64,000 bases of DNA from Dendrophyllia cribrosa (taxonomy: Eukaryota; Cnidaria; Anthozoa; Scleractinia; Dendrophylliidae): contig JAJLRJ010000003.1 of the NCBI GenBank assembly GCA_024195265.1, positions 28,441,658 through 28,505,657 of the forward strand. The letters run 5' to 3'. Position numbers and translations under genes: made by a program. The notes under the pieces were generated by a model. It was not told the DNA's origin. It searched no databases and saw only the letters and a list, made by a program, of their open reading frames with translations. Below, one piece after another: positions 46,788 to 56,553 of this stretch; position 1 is the stretch's first letter, and every line of letters begins with the position of its first letter.

Positions 46788-47472
46788 ATGAGTTCTGCCA
46801 ATGTGCTTCCATCGGCCCCCGAATACAGCGAGACACAAAATCTCTACCCTATGCGTGAGATCACTCAAATCAATGCAGAAGACTTCCGGCTCAAAAAGAT
46901 TTCTGACTTTCTTAAGGAGTTGTCAGACGAAGCCGAGCATTACCGTCAGGTCGCAAAGAAATATAAACGAACCCAAGCCTTAGTTCATTACTCGGCGGTT
47001 GGCCTTGGGTCGCTTTCTGTTGGGCTGTCATCAGGAGCCCTAGCCACTGCCTTGACTGGGTTCGGCATTGTTGCAAGCCCCGCACTTGCCGGCGTTGCCA
47101 CGATTTGTGGGCTGTCCTCAGTTGGTTTTACAGCTGCCAACAAACGGTTAGAGCGGAAAGTGACTAAACATGAGAAGATCTATACACTGGCACTGGCTAA
47201 ACGCAACTCTGTCAATGAACTAATCTCAAAAGCTCTGGAAGACAAGGGTCAGTGAAACAGAATTCACCATAATTACTCGTGAGGTGCAAAAATATCACGA
47301 ACTAAAAGCTGCAATCAGGGATGGTGTGAAGGCATCAAAAGACGTTGCCACTCAAACACAAGCGCCAGACCTCGAGAAACTCAAAAACGAACTTCGCAAG
47401 GAAGTCAAACAAGAATTTCAAAAAAAGATAAATCTTCTCACCGCAGCATCCAAGTCCGATTTGAGAGATTAA
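46788..47472 (+). pseudogene. Polinton hydrophobic-core protein, one frameshift
   Basis: First frame 46788-47255 (MSSANVLPSAPEYSE, 155 codons); second frame open from about 47249 to TAA 47470-47472. A one-base indel near 47243-47255 (caagggtcagtg) explains the split, as the second frame has no start of its own near the break. The middle has two hydrophobic helices (GLGSLSVGLSSGALATALTG and VASPALAGVATICGLSSVGF) flanked by charged coiled-coil segments; the tail is Lys/Glu-rich coil. Full length would be about 227 residues. Membrane-associated by sequence; function unknown. Confidence 0.75.
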
Positions 47473-47550
47473 ATTCTGGATTTAACCTACAAATCTTGAG
47501 AGATAAAGCCTTTACGGCCAATTGAATAAACAACACAGCTGTGTATATCC

Positions 47551-48220
47551 ATGGAGAAGTTCGCTAAACAGGTGCCTGATGTTCGATTCTTGGACACTAA
47601 AGGCGAATACAAAGACAAACTCGATGAGCTTGATAAAGAATACAAATTTATCCTCCTGCGCTCACTCGACAACTACACCAAGGAAATACGGCGTTCAAAC
47701 CTGCCAGAACGCCTTCATCACATCAAAGAGTGTCTTTCTCCCGTGACACAATACCCCCACACTCACCTTTCATCCTTTTGAATGAAAGGATAAAATTTTG
47801 CCAAAACTGCAAAGGCAAATTAAACCTCAGGATGTTTTCATCAGAACTTTGCTGTGAGGACTGCGGACTCTTAGAGCCTCTGGATGGTGTGACCTTCGAT
47901 TATAACGAGCTCTATGGTGGTGATTACAAAATTACAAAAAAAAGAATGCCCACCAAACGCTACAACTTCAAAAGCTATCTCAACAAACATCTGAAAATTT
48001 GTGAACCCTACGTCTGCTTGTCCTCTGAAGAAATACAAAAAGAATCTCTATGCCCTTTGTAGCCTATAAAATCTTGGCCGGGATAAAGGGACCACAACAG
48101 CTTGTCAATTACTTCCGGCTACAAGTTCCAGAAAAATCACTTTGGAAGCACGAACAAAACTGGAAGATCATGCTTGAAAAGATGGAGGGCATTAATAACC
48201 TTGCTCAAGTTTGTCCATAA
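47551..48220 (+). pseudogene. VLTF3-like zinc protein, two frameshifts
   Basis: Three frame pieces: 47551-~47760 (MEKFAKQVPDVRFLD), ~47760-48062 and 48050-48220. The middle piece has a zinc ribbon, CQNC and, 17 residues on, CEDCG, followed by KRYNFKSYLNKHL; this layout resembles the viral late transcription factor VLTF3 of nucleocytoplasmic viruses. The third piece (YKILAGIKGPQQLV, then a Trp-rich KSLWKHEQNW) fits the C-terminal part of that family. The first shift lies near a CCCCC run at about 47755-47760. If the assignment holds, the protein would drive expression of the box-bearing late genes. Assignment is by motif only. Confidence 0.6.
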
Positions 48221-49905
48221 GAAATGCTAACATTTGCTCTTCGTCTCCAGCCCTTACGACGGAAGCATTTTTCTTAGGCCTGTGATAGCTTTCAGCTGCT
48301 TCTTCAGAGTGCTCGGTTATTTTTTTTCGAAGGCTTGCCAAGCTGTTATGAAAACGCTCGACAGACGTTTGAATATTGCTCAAAAAGTTTGGTTGCTTTG
48401 ACGCCCCAATCTCAGTTATATCCAGGAGCTTTCAGGCGAACATAGCCACTGGTTTAAGGCCTTCTGAACCCTCTGAAAACACTTTTTGCATATGGGCATA
48501 ATGCAAAAACTCCTCGCCTTCGTCCTGTTCTCTAAACGACATCCTTACAGCACCATAACAACACCATATGTCCTTCTCCGCAATGGAAGACATAATTCTC
48601 TCAAATAATTGTTTTGATTTGAGTGAACCGACATCGATGATTGCCTTTTGCTTTCTTGTTATCGCCCGTTTGCTAAATAAATAACAAACTCCCCACGCAA
48701 GTGTTGTGTTGTTCTTCGTTTTATATTTTTTTCCGCCGTTTAGAAACTGATTGTGTTCCAAACTTGGTTCAAGCTGGTTTAAAGAGCACATTCTAAAATA
48801 ACCGTCAACAAACAGGCCTTTGTTTACCATGTCACCACTCAAAGCAAGGCCTGTTTGCATCTGATCGCTATAATAACTAGGAATTCTGTTCATAGCTATT
48901 TTCCGCTTGAAAAACGGACATTTAAACTCTAACAAGCTTAACCCGTTATCGTTGTCTAGAAAATATCCATCTGGACTGCAAGTGACCTTTCGATAAAGTG
49001 GATGATCTCTTGCTAGATTAAGAGAGATGCTGTGACCAAAAACGGAAACAGAATGTTTTTGCTCAAAATACTTGCGTATAAGTGGCTCGAACAGATTGCC
49101 CCAGGTACAAGCCGCATTGTTGAGCATATGTGCTAGCTGTATTTTCTTCATGAGCAAGCTTTGCCGTGATTCAAACGGCGACGATCCTGTCAAGGCAGAG
49201 ATCTCTGATGCACCGATGGAGTTTTGTCTGGCTCTCACCTAGTCAGCGCTCTTTTGTTTCAGACCAGTGTTTCTCGATTTGAGAAAGCTCATGAACACTT
49301 GCGTTGTCGCCATCATTGATATACAAAGTTCAGGCGTTTTTTCAATTGGTAATAACCACTCAACTTTGTTTGAAACGTTGCGAGTGATTTCTTACCTGCG
49401 ATGTAATCCGAAACAAAGCTTAAGTCACGGATGTCGTTTAAAGGATCAAGAGCCTCTAAGCTTTTGTTTTTAAATGGTTCTTGTTCTTGTTCTTGCTCGT
49501 CAAGCCATGAATTCAGCTCATGCCAGCTGACATATGACTTGGCAAAAACATCTCGAACAGCTCTCTCGGGGGTGCCGCCAAATCCGCCTCATGTCTGAGA
49601 AGAGCTCGAGGATTTCTTTTCAAAGACGGGCAACCATTTTTTCTGTGTTTGTAAACTGTTCCTTTTGAAACTTCTCGATTGCAACTGGGGCAAATCACTT
49701 TCGGTCGTTTTTCTGTTTGAAGCTTCTTGCAAGAATATTTTTGATGCTCCACGAGTGAGTGGCCTTGTGTGAAGTTTAAACCACAATATCTGCAAGGATT
49801 ATATTCGAATGTTCCTTTGTTTTTCGCAAAGACATCATCGCCTTCTTTCAAAGGGATTCCTCTCATGGACAAGAACTCAACAGCAGTCATAGCTCTGTTC
49901 GCCAT
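48192..49905 (-). pseudogene. zinc-finger / YqaJ-type exonuclease, several breaks
   Basis: The start codon 49903-49905 (MANRAMTAVEF) lies just inside the right TIR. Piece 1 (to 49513) has two CxxC zinc modules, CRYCGLNFTQG and CPSCNREVSKG. A frameshift at a poly-G tract near 49570 leads to piece 2 (to TGA 49313-49315), then piece 3 (to TGA 49243-49245), then the nuclease frame 48432-49238. That frame has the YqaJ/lambda-exonuclease layout: IGASEISALTGSSPF, WGNLFEP, CSPDGYF, LLEFKCPF (PD-(D/E)XK) and YYSDQMQTGLALSG. In the same frame beyond TGA 48432-48434, about 80 codons stay open to 48192, so this stop may also be a lesion. Such enzymes trim DNA ends for recombination or replication. Joining of the pieces into one gene is inferred. 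Confidence 0.7.
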
Positions 49906-49927
49906 CGCGATATAAACAAGGGTGGGG

Positions 49928-50123
49928 ATTTCTCCAATTGGTAACACGGGGACAGACCTAACGTGCTCCATATGGATTACCCTTATGAGTTTGCGCTCTG
50001 TGTGAAGAAGGACGAAGCCTGAGTAGATATATAAGGCTAGTTTCTGGGACACCCATTTTAAGGCCCCACAGACCCCTATGGGGCCTTAATTTAATGATTG
50101 ACACCCATGTCCCCGGGCCGACT
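49928..50123 (-). repeat. right terminal inverted repeat of the Polinton
   Basis: About 196 bp complementary to 32491-32687, ending ...GGCCGACT-3'. Several mismatches near its inner end show divergence of the two TIRs. Confidence 0.92.
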
Positions 50124-50126
50124 GGC

Positions 50127-50228
50127 AGGAGGTCCTGGGACAGGGGGTGTCAATCATTAAATTAAGGCTCCATAGGGGTCTGTGGGGCCTTAAAATGGGT
50201 GTCCCAGAACTAGCCTTATATATCTACT
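50127..50228 (+). repeat. extra Polinton TIR fragment, head-to-head with the right TIR
   Basis: 102 bp matching the outer part of the left TIR in the same orientation, starting 4 bp after the right TIR ends. With it, 50029-50228 forms a ~200-bp hairpin. Host sequence follows at 50229. Confidence 0.88.
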
Positions 50229-50261
50229 GTATGTAATATATAATCAGAAATGAACACTCAC

Positions 50262-50333
50262 AATCAAAATAAAGAAGCCGATTATGACAGCAGTCTGCAT
50301 AGCTGACAGGACTCTTGTTGTGCTCTTTGGCAT
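50262..50333 (-). CDS. proposed signal-peptide exon of TNF-receptor-like copy 1
   Basis: From the ATG at 50331-50333, 24 codons run to a consensus donor ATT/gtgagt. The peptide begins MPKSTTRVLSAM and ends in the hydrophobic stretch TAVIIGFFILI, a typical signal sequence. The exon ends in phase 0, which is the phase required by the exon starting at 31912 (LWCLYRKLP). The exon itself probably starts at 50402 after a good acceptor (tttcttcag), so an upstream 5' UTR exon is likely. The intron to exon 2 would be about 18.3 kb and contains the entire Polinton. The link rests on strand, phase and signal-peptide character only. Confidence 0.62.
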
Positions 50334-51582
50334 CTCGAGCAGCCAAGCAGGTCGATTTACATTCCCAGTTCTTGCCGTAGTGGAATTTCGACAGGGTCCC
50401 TGAAGAAACAATAAGTAGTTAAACCAGTGTTTAATTATATTGCTTTGACATCTCTACTTGTCGTAAATTTAACGGCACAAAAAAGACACCGGGAATGGCC
50501 AAGAAATCAAGTGGCAAGAAATAGTCACTAATCAATGTGTTCTGTCATATGAAACTGGAGATAAATCGCTGTATTCTTTCAAGCGAGACGTCTGCTTCGA
50601 ACAAGCAGAACATAGCTTGTCGTATCTTTTTGCATTGTATAACTATCATATTATAACACCGTTGCACCAAATTGGAAAAACATTCAACATCCATAGTCTA
50701 CAACAAATAATCAATGGAAGTGTTTCAAGATAACAAATCTCGTATTCAGTGTAGTTATTATGCAAATACTGTTCATAGGTGATGAAAAATGCGCACGTAA
50801 ACAACTCTTGTGCTGCATTTGAGTATAATTTCTTCAATGTAATATTGCATATTAATAGTAGTAACATACCAATGTTAACTCTCTAGATCACATAAAATAC
50901 CTCTTGTAAAACAACAAAGGGCTTTTGATGCGCTAAATGCCTCAACTCAGACACAGTTGCCGCCATCAACAAACACTAGCTACTCTTATTCTACAAAATT
51001 GCAAAGCGTTATGAAACGTAAATTTGATTCCCTGCGATTAATCGAGTCTTTCTTTGCAAAGCCGACTACTTTACCTTCTCGTGTCCTCTTTGATTTGGGA
51101 CAATTTTGAAATATTACTTACTCGAGGTACTTATCCCAAATGATTGTATTACCTGTAGACCCTATACACACCCTGATGAAAGTGACATTCAATTCGTTTG
51201 CAAAAGCGTCTGCAGTCATGTCTAATACATTCTCTCAATAAAAGTATTATTATTAAGTAGGGGATTCCCCGTAGTCATTCGCGCGCTCTGATTGGTCCGT
51301 GGATATAAAATCATGCTTAAAATGACTACAGACGTCAAATATATATATATAACGCAAGGCAGGAATTTCCAACGCAGACAATAAGCTCTTTCATTAAACC
51401 AAATGAAACATCATAGGTATCGGGGGCAAAGATGACGGAAATTCAAAGATTACGGGCGAATCTTTGATTAAGTCATTGTTTACATTTTAGGTTCACTAGC
51501 ATGCGGATTTTCGTAAAGAATTCAACGTGCTAAACACGAATTGACTTCAAAAGTTGAAAGAGCTTATTTAACGTTAGTAGTC
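50334..51582. other. upstream region of TNFR copy 1
   Basis: No coding exon is recognised apart from the 5' part of the signal-peptide exon (to 50402). The promoter of TNFR copy 1 should lie here or beyond. Confidence 0.4.
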
Positions 51583-51584
51583 TA

Positions 51585-53722
51585 CAGTACCGCTCGAAAC
51601 TAGCTGTATTAGTGCATTTGCCGCGGGTTTGCCTAGGTCAAACCGCAGTTTGGGGCTGCGGTTTCACCTAGGTATTTCTCGTCCAACCGCACTAAAAACC
51701 CCGGTTTCACCTCGGTATTTTGCGGTCGAAGAAAACCGCGGAAAGAATAGGACGCGGTCATGTTTGAATAGAGTATTGTCTCCTTTGTTTTGAAGTTCAT
51801 TAACAACAATAGGTGAGACGTGACACTCCGGTGATTTGAACGTGAGACATTTCACATGTTAAAAAATCCGTCAGAAGTCGGCTGTGGACACTGCTGTAAT
51901 TAGAGAAAGAAATGAAAGCTCACTTCTGGAACAGAGCTTAAAATGCGAACTGTTTAAGAATTACATTATGTTTCAACTCGTAATGAATAGCGGCGCTTAG
52001 ATTTTTAAAACCGCTTCATTCAATCGAGCGAAATACAACTATGGATCATTAAAGTTTACATTCCGCGTGTCGCTTAAACTTTTTACGCCGAAATAAAATT
52101 CCGGTAATTCTAAGAACAATTTACAGTACTAAAAGACACAGTCTGTTTTTTCTTATTTTTTCTTTAAGGTAAATTGAAATAAACAAAAACAACACCTAAT
52201 CGCAGGTTAATTTTCCTCACGCGTGACAGGGATGTAAGCACGCGTCGAACACAAAAACAAAATATTACGCGTACAGTTTGTTTACAAACTAAACTTCGCC
52301 TGCCATCGATCAATTCGTAAACTTGCTAGCGAGATGTGCACATCAGAATATGTTCAGCTTAGATTGCTTTCTTTCTTTCGTTTGAACGTTAAAATATCGA
52401 ATGTTGTCCGTAATCTCTTTTTAAAATCTTGATGGAGTTAAGATTTAACAGAAATACCGTCGGTGGCAAAATACTTCAAGCGTTTCCGCCACGAGTTGCC
52501 TTGGGTCGACAAGCAACGCAGCGGCCGACCAGCGAAACTTCTTCCTGTTTCAAACGACTAGTTCTTCTAGATAAAACAATAAAATAATTTTCGCACTAAA
52601 AGGTGCAACTTGTTCTTCACGGTAGATTTTGATCACGTGCTAGGCAACGAGATCTGCTATAAACAGATCGAATTTCATTTGAACGCTAAAGAATTATTTT
52701 GAACGACTCGCGCACAGTGGACGGTTGAAACAGAACAAAAATTTCTAACGGCTGGCTGTGAACAGCTATGGAAAAATTTCGAATGGAGTAAGTTTTCTGC
52801 CAGAAAGCGAACAAAACCAAAATACATGTAGGTCACTAATATGTAGACAAGCGGCCACAAGTGCCAGTGTGTTAGTCATGCAAATTTCATGTGTAAAATT
52901 CTTTCAGAACTTCATGTTTACTAATTGTGAAGATAAATGTTGAATGAAACTAAATATAATAATCGATGTCAGACAGCGGGGAAAGGTACGTGGCAGAAAA
53001 CAAATTTAGCAAATTTTGTAGTAATGTCAGGAAAAAGTGCACCGAATTTGCATATGTCAAAAGGGTAATTTGAAACCTGAATACAGACTTCCGTGAATTC
53101 TCTGTTTTCATTGCAGTTTCGCTCGCCAAATTACAAGTAAGCTTTTCCAAACTCTACTGGGTTAAATATAATCCTTGCACCGGCACTTCGCCGTCTTCGC
53201 GTGCTCCACTTTACACTGAACGGTACGGTACAGGACGGTACAGTCGATCAATTATAAAATTAATGTATGAAGTCAATAAATCGACGCGTATGAAAACTTG
53301 AGTGTTTGGTGTAAACGTTCGCTATCTTTGCTACAAATGTATGAAGTCAGAAAAAGCGATAAAAATGAAGATTCTTGTTTTCATTCTCTGTTCCTGTGAA
53401 CGGAGAAGATTCAACAGAACAACTTGATATCGCTTTTATCACGATGTCAGATGTTGTGAAATCGACATCTGTAGCCTTTTGTTGCATTGCCTCCTTGGAG
53501 AATATCACTAATATAGAGTTAAACAATACCATAACAATAGAAATTAGCCACTATTGTTTGTAACCGAGGTATTACCGCGTCTGTTTCCCCGCGGTGTTTC
53601 GGTCGCTTTCGTCCTTTCCGCGGTTGCGGTTTCGTCCCACCTAGGTGAATTCGCGGAAAACAAAATGGCGGCGGACGAGGTTTCACCGCGTCCTTATGCA
53701 GTAATAGTTTCGAGCGGTACTG
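51585..53722. mobile_element. 2.1-kb mariner-like non-autonomous element
   Basis: Termini CAGTACCGCTCGAAACTA and the complement, flanked by TA (51583-51584, 53723-53724). Subterminal regions at both ends share ACCTAGGT and TTGCGGTTT/CGCGG words. No transposase frame was found. Confidence 0.75.
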
Positions 53723-53724
53723 TA

Positions 53725-55030
53725 GCTGTGCATTTTATTTAGCTGTCTCATGTAATGTTCAAGGAAATACAAACAAAGCGAATGCAATCTAGTATAACTA
53801 GCTCCAATTTCCAGAGAAAGGTAACTGTGTAATGCCTTTTCAGTATAAGGAGTCTTTTTTGTAACTCGATGAGTAAAAGAGACCCAAAAATTTGTAAACA
53901 AAGATTGCCCTTTTCTTTTCAGACATTCAACCACGTCACCAGGGTCTTCTCCGCGTGTAAAATGACAGAAAGCTCCATTGCTAGCTATTTAGAAGCTTGT
54001 GCATCAGTGTTGTGGTTCAAGGAAATTTTTATTTTAATTTTCCTTTGTCTCTAGGTTTTAATGGAAGTTTTTATTTTATATCATATTGTAAATTATTTCT
54101 GAGACACCAAGTTGGACTAATGAAGTATTGTATTTGTACTGTCATATTGTATTTGTCTTAAATTTATCATCATAATGTGAGACAAAAGAAAACAAAAATC
54201 AACGTGGTTTAAAAATTTTCATACCAAAAAAGTTAAGTAATGCTCCACATAAGAACTATAGTAAACGTCATTGTTCTGCGGCATTGGCTCTTTCCCACAT
54301 AGAATATCTTTGGTTTCAAGAATAGAGGAGGGGCTGATGGTTCATAATTATATTTCAGTATAAAAATAAAAAAAAATCCATTTGCGTCAATTAAATTTTA
54401 GGAAATGTTCGTGCTTAACCAATCAGAATAGCAGAAGACAATAGCTAATAATTAATTTTTGCTTCTTTGATGAAGTTCCCCAAATACATACATTATCTTC
54501 TAAAACTTGCATGTTGTGCGATTGGGTCTCAAATTACTTGAAACCTTAAAAAAAAAAATAGACAAAATGTACCTTGAACCTTAACATTTTAGCAGTTTTT
54601 GAGTCTTGGCCTATAAGATCACAAGTTGTAACGATGAAAAAAGTTGACATTCCATCGTGCATTGCCGTTCAGCGCTATCCTTCTTATGCGGATCATTACT
54701 TAAAGCACATTACATGTATAAATATGCTATGAGGTAATGCTATGCATTTCTGTATTATTATTCAACAGAAAACTAATGGTAGTAGTAATATTACCATGGT
54801 GCGATTGGCGAAGTACACAGTACTTAGTGATTGAGAACTTAACTTAACAAATGTAATATCATGCATGTAAATCAGTGGATATGCACAAAACAGTATCAAT
54901 CTAATTTTGATTGTAACTTTTTATGTCAGAAAAAGCATTTTTTGTATAATATATTATTTACACATCATTTTATACAAATAATTACATTGAAAGCAAAAAA
55001 TATACTTTCTAATAAAAATAATTCTCAGGG
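53725..55030. other. non-coding junction of the two duplication units
   Basis: Homology to the CRYZ 3' UTR and downstream spacer begins at about 53964. No gene is seen. Confidence 0.5.
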
Positions 55031-55033
55031 TTA

Positions 55034-55235
55034 TGGCCGCCGCACACTAGCCGATTTTTCATCTTCAGACAAAAAATCTTAACTTGTCGGCAAGCTTACG
55101 ACAAGATCGGACCTTGTCGGGCGATATCTGGCAGTGTTAGATCTCAAAACGTCTTGTCGGGCATTGTCGGCTAGTATGCCGACAAGTTAAGATTTTTTGT
55201 CTGAAGATGGAAAATCGGCTAGTGTGCGGCGGCCA
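55034..55235. mobile_element. foldback MITE with TTA target duplication
   Basis: TGGCCGCCGCACACTAGCC at the left and the complement at the right; most of the 202 bp folds on itself. TTA on both sides (55031-55033, 55236-55238). Absent from duplication unit 1 (about 28356). Confidence 0.85.
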
Positions 55236-55307
55236 TTAGCTGTCATTTATAATTTATATTTTGAAAACCTAATCAGGTATATGTTCTAGGTACTTTTCAT
55301 TTCTTAA

Positions 55308-55656
55308 AGGGGTTGTGCCACGGGGATTTTGTATTATTTCAAAAACCCAAAAATGTTTTTGTCAGCAACAGAAACCGTAAAATAATGATCTAGTTTTGTG
55401 AAAAAATACCACTCCAGTGTCATAAATGGATTGGATCTCATTGAATTGCAACTTGAAAAATATTAGCATAATATTTTTCAAGTTCTTGCATTTTTGCTTC
55501 CAAAATGGGCTGGAACTGACCATAATTTGTTTCTCTTTCAAAACTTGGTTGATTTCTTTCTGGTGGTGTTTTAGTATTATTTTGAAAATAAATAAATGTA
55601 GTATGGCTTTGTTTTGTTCAAAAATGGTAAAAATCCCCGTAACACTGCCCCTTTAA
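55308..55656. mobile_element. ~350-bp MITE with TTAA duplication
   Basis: Ends AGGGGTTGTGCCACGGGGAT and a matching complement (AATCCCCGTAACACTGCCCC). TTAA at 55304-55307 and 55657-55660. Unit 1 has an uninterrupted ttcttaaagtaggtg here. Confidence 0.75.
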
Positions 55657-56135
55657 TTAAAGCAGGTGTACGCAAATTGCTGAGCAGATGTTCTGATTGT
55701 ATTGTGTAATTTATGAAATCAGTAAATATACATGTATTTTTAAATGCGAAGAATTAAGTCATCCCTTTCTAACATCGCCTGTCTACTTAGAAAGCAGTTA
55801 AATTTCATGGTACTTATCGTTTTACTACTAATAGTAATGTAGACACATTACGAATTGTATGTCATCTACAGTTAGAATGGAAAATTTTATAAGGTGAAAA
55901 CTGTTATTAAAAATTTACAGCTTTTGATCCCGAATTAAGTCACCTTTTTTTCTGGGTATCTTACCAAACACAAATATGACAATTAAATTCGAAATTATAT
56001 AACATTTTCTTTGCAAACAAAAATCTAGTTTTCTTTATATGAACATCAGTAAATTCCTCCACAAGGGTAACACCATATTCATTAACAAAAACAAGAACAA
56101 CATTCTTTATCAGCAGGCGGTATGATTATTCTACA

Positions 56136-56387
56136 CATGAATGGGGTTAGTTTCTAGAGAAACTGTGGTGCTGCGTCGGTGGGGGGATGAAACACGAGAC
56201 TTTAGTTTTATCGACTGAGTCGATAAGGTAAATTGGCCACCGTAAAAAGATTCAAATAGCTGACGTTTCGAGCGCTAGCCTTTCGATTCGCTCCGACGAA
56301 GGGCTAGCGCTCGAAACGTCAGCTATTTGAATCTTTTTACGGTGGTCAATTTACCTTATCGACTCAGTCGATAAAACTAAATTCTCG
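56136..56387. mobile_element. insertion with long palindrome and 13-bp flanking repeat
   Basis: A ~180-bp hairpin (56202-56381; arm motif agcgctcgaaacgtcagct) is preceded by ~65 bp of other sequence. A direct repeat tgattattctaca flanks it (56123-56135, 56388-56400). Absent from unit 1. Confidence 0.7.
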
Positions 56388-56553
56388 TGATTATTCTACA
56401 TATCACTTCACAAGTTGCATTAGCTTGACCTGATGGGTGATGGCTATTACTCAGTTATATTCTTAACTTTTCTAAACATAAAAACTATAATATGTATGCT
56501 CTCTTGATTGAGTTTATGCTGACCAGAACTGTAACCTAATGCAATAAAATTAT

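Larger units (their letters stand above)
32488..50228. mobile_element. Polinton/Maverick element in TNFR intron 1
   Basis: About 17.6 kb between terminal inverted repeats (32491-32687, 49928-50123) that start 5'-AGTCGGCCCGGGG. It encodes the Polinton core set: PolB, retroviral-type integrase, packaging ATPase, double-jelly-roll capsid protein and penton protein, plus lineage-specific genes. The protease was not found. Several genes are broken, so this copy is inactive. The left junction is exact by comparison with the unoccupied second duplication unit. No 5-6 bp target duplication is visible; the right end has an extra TIR fragment. Confidence 0.95.
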
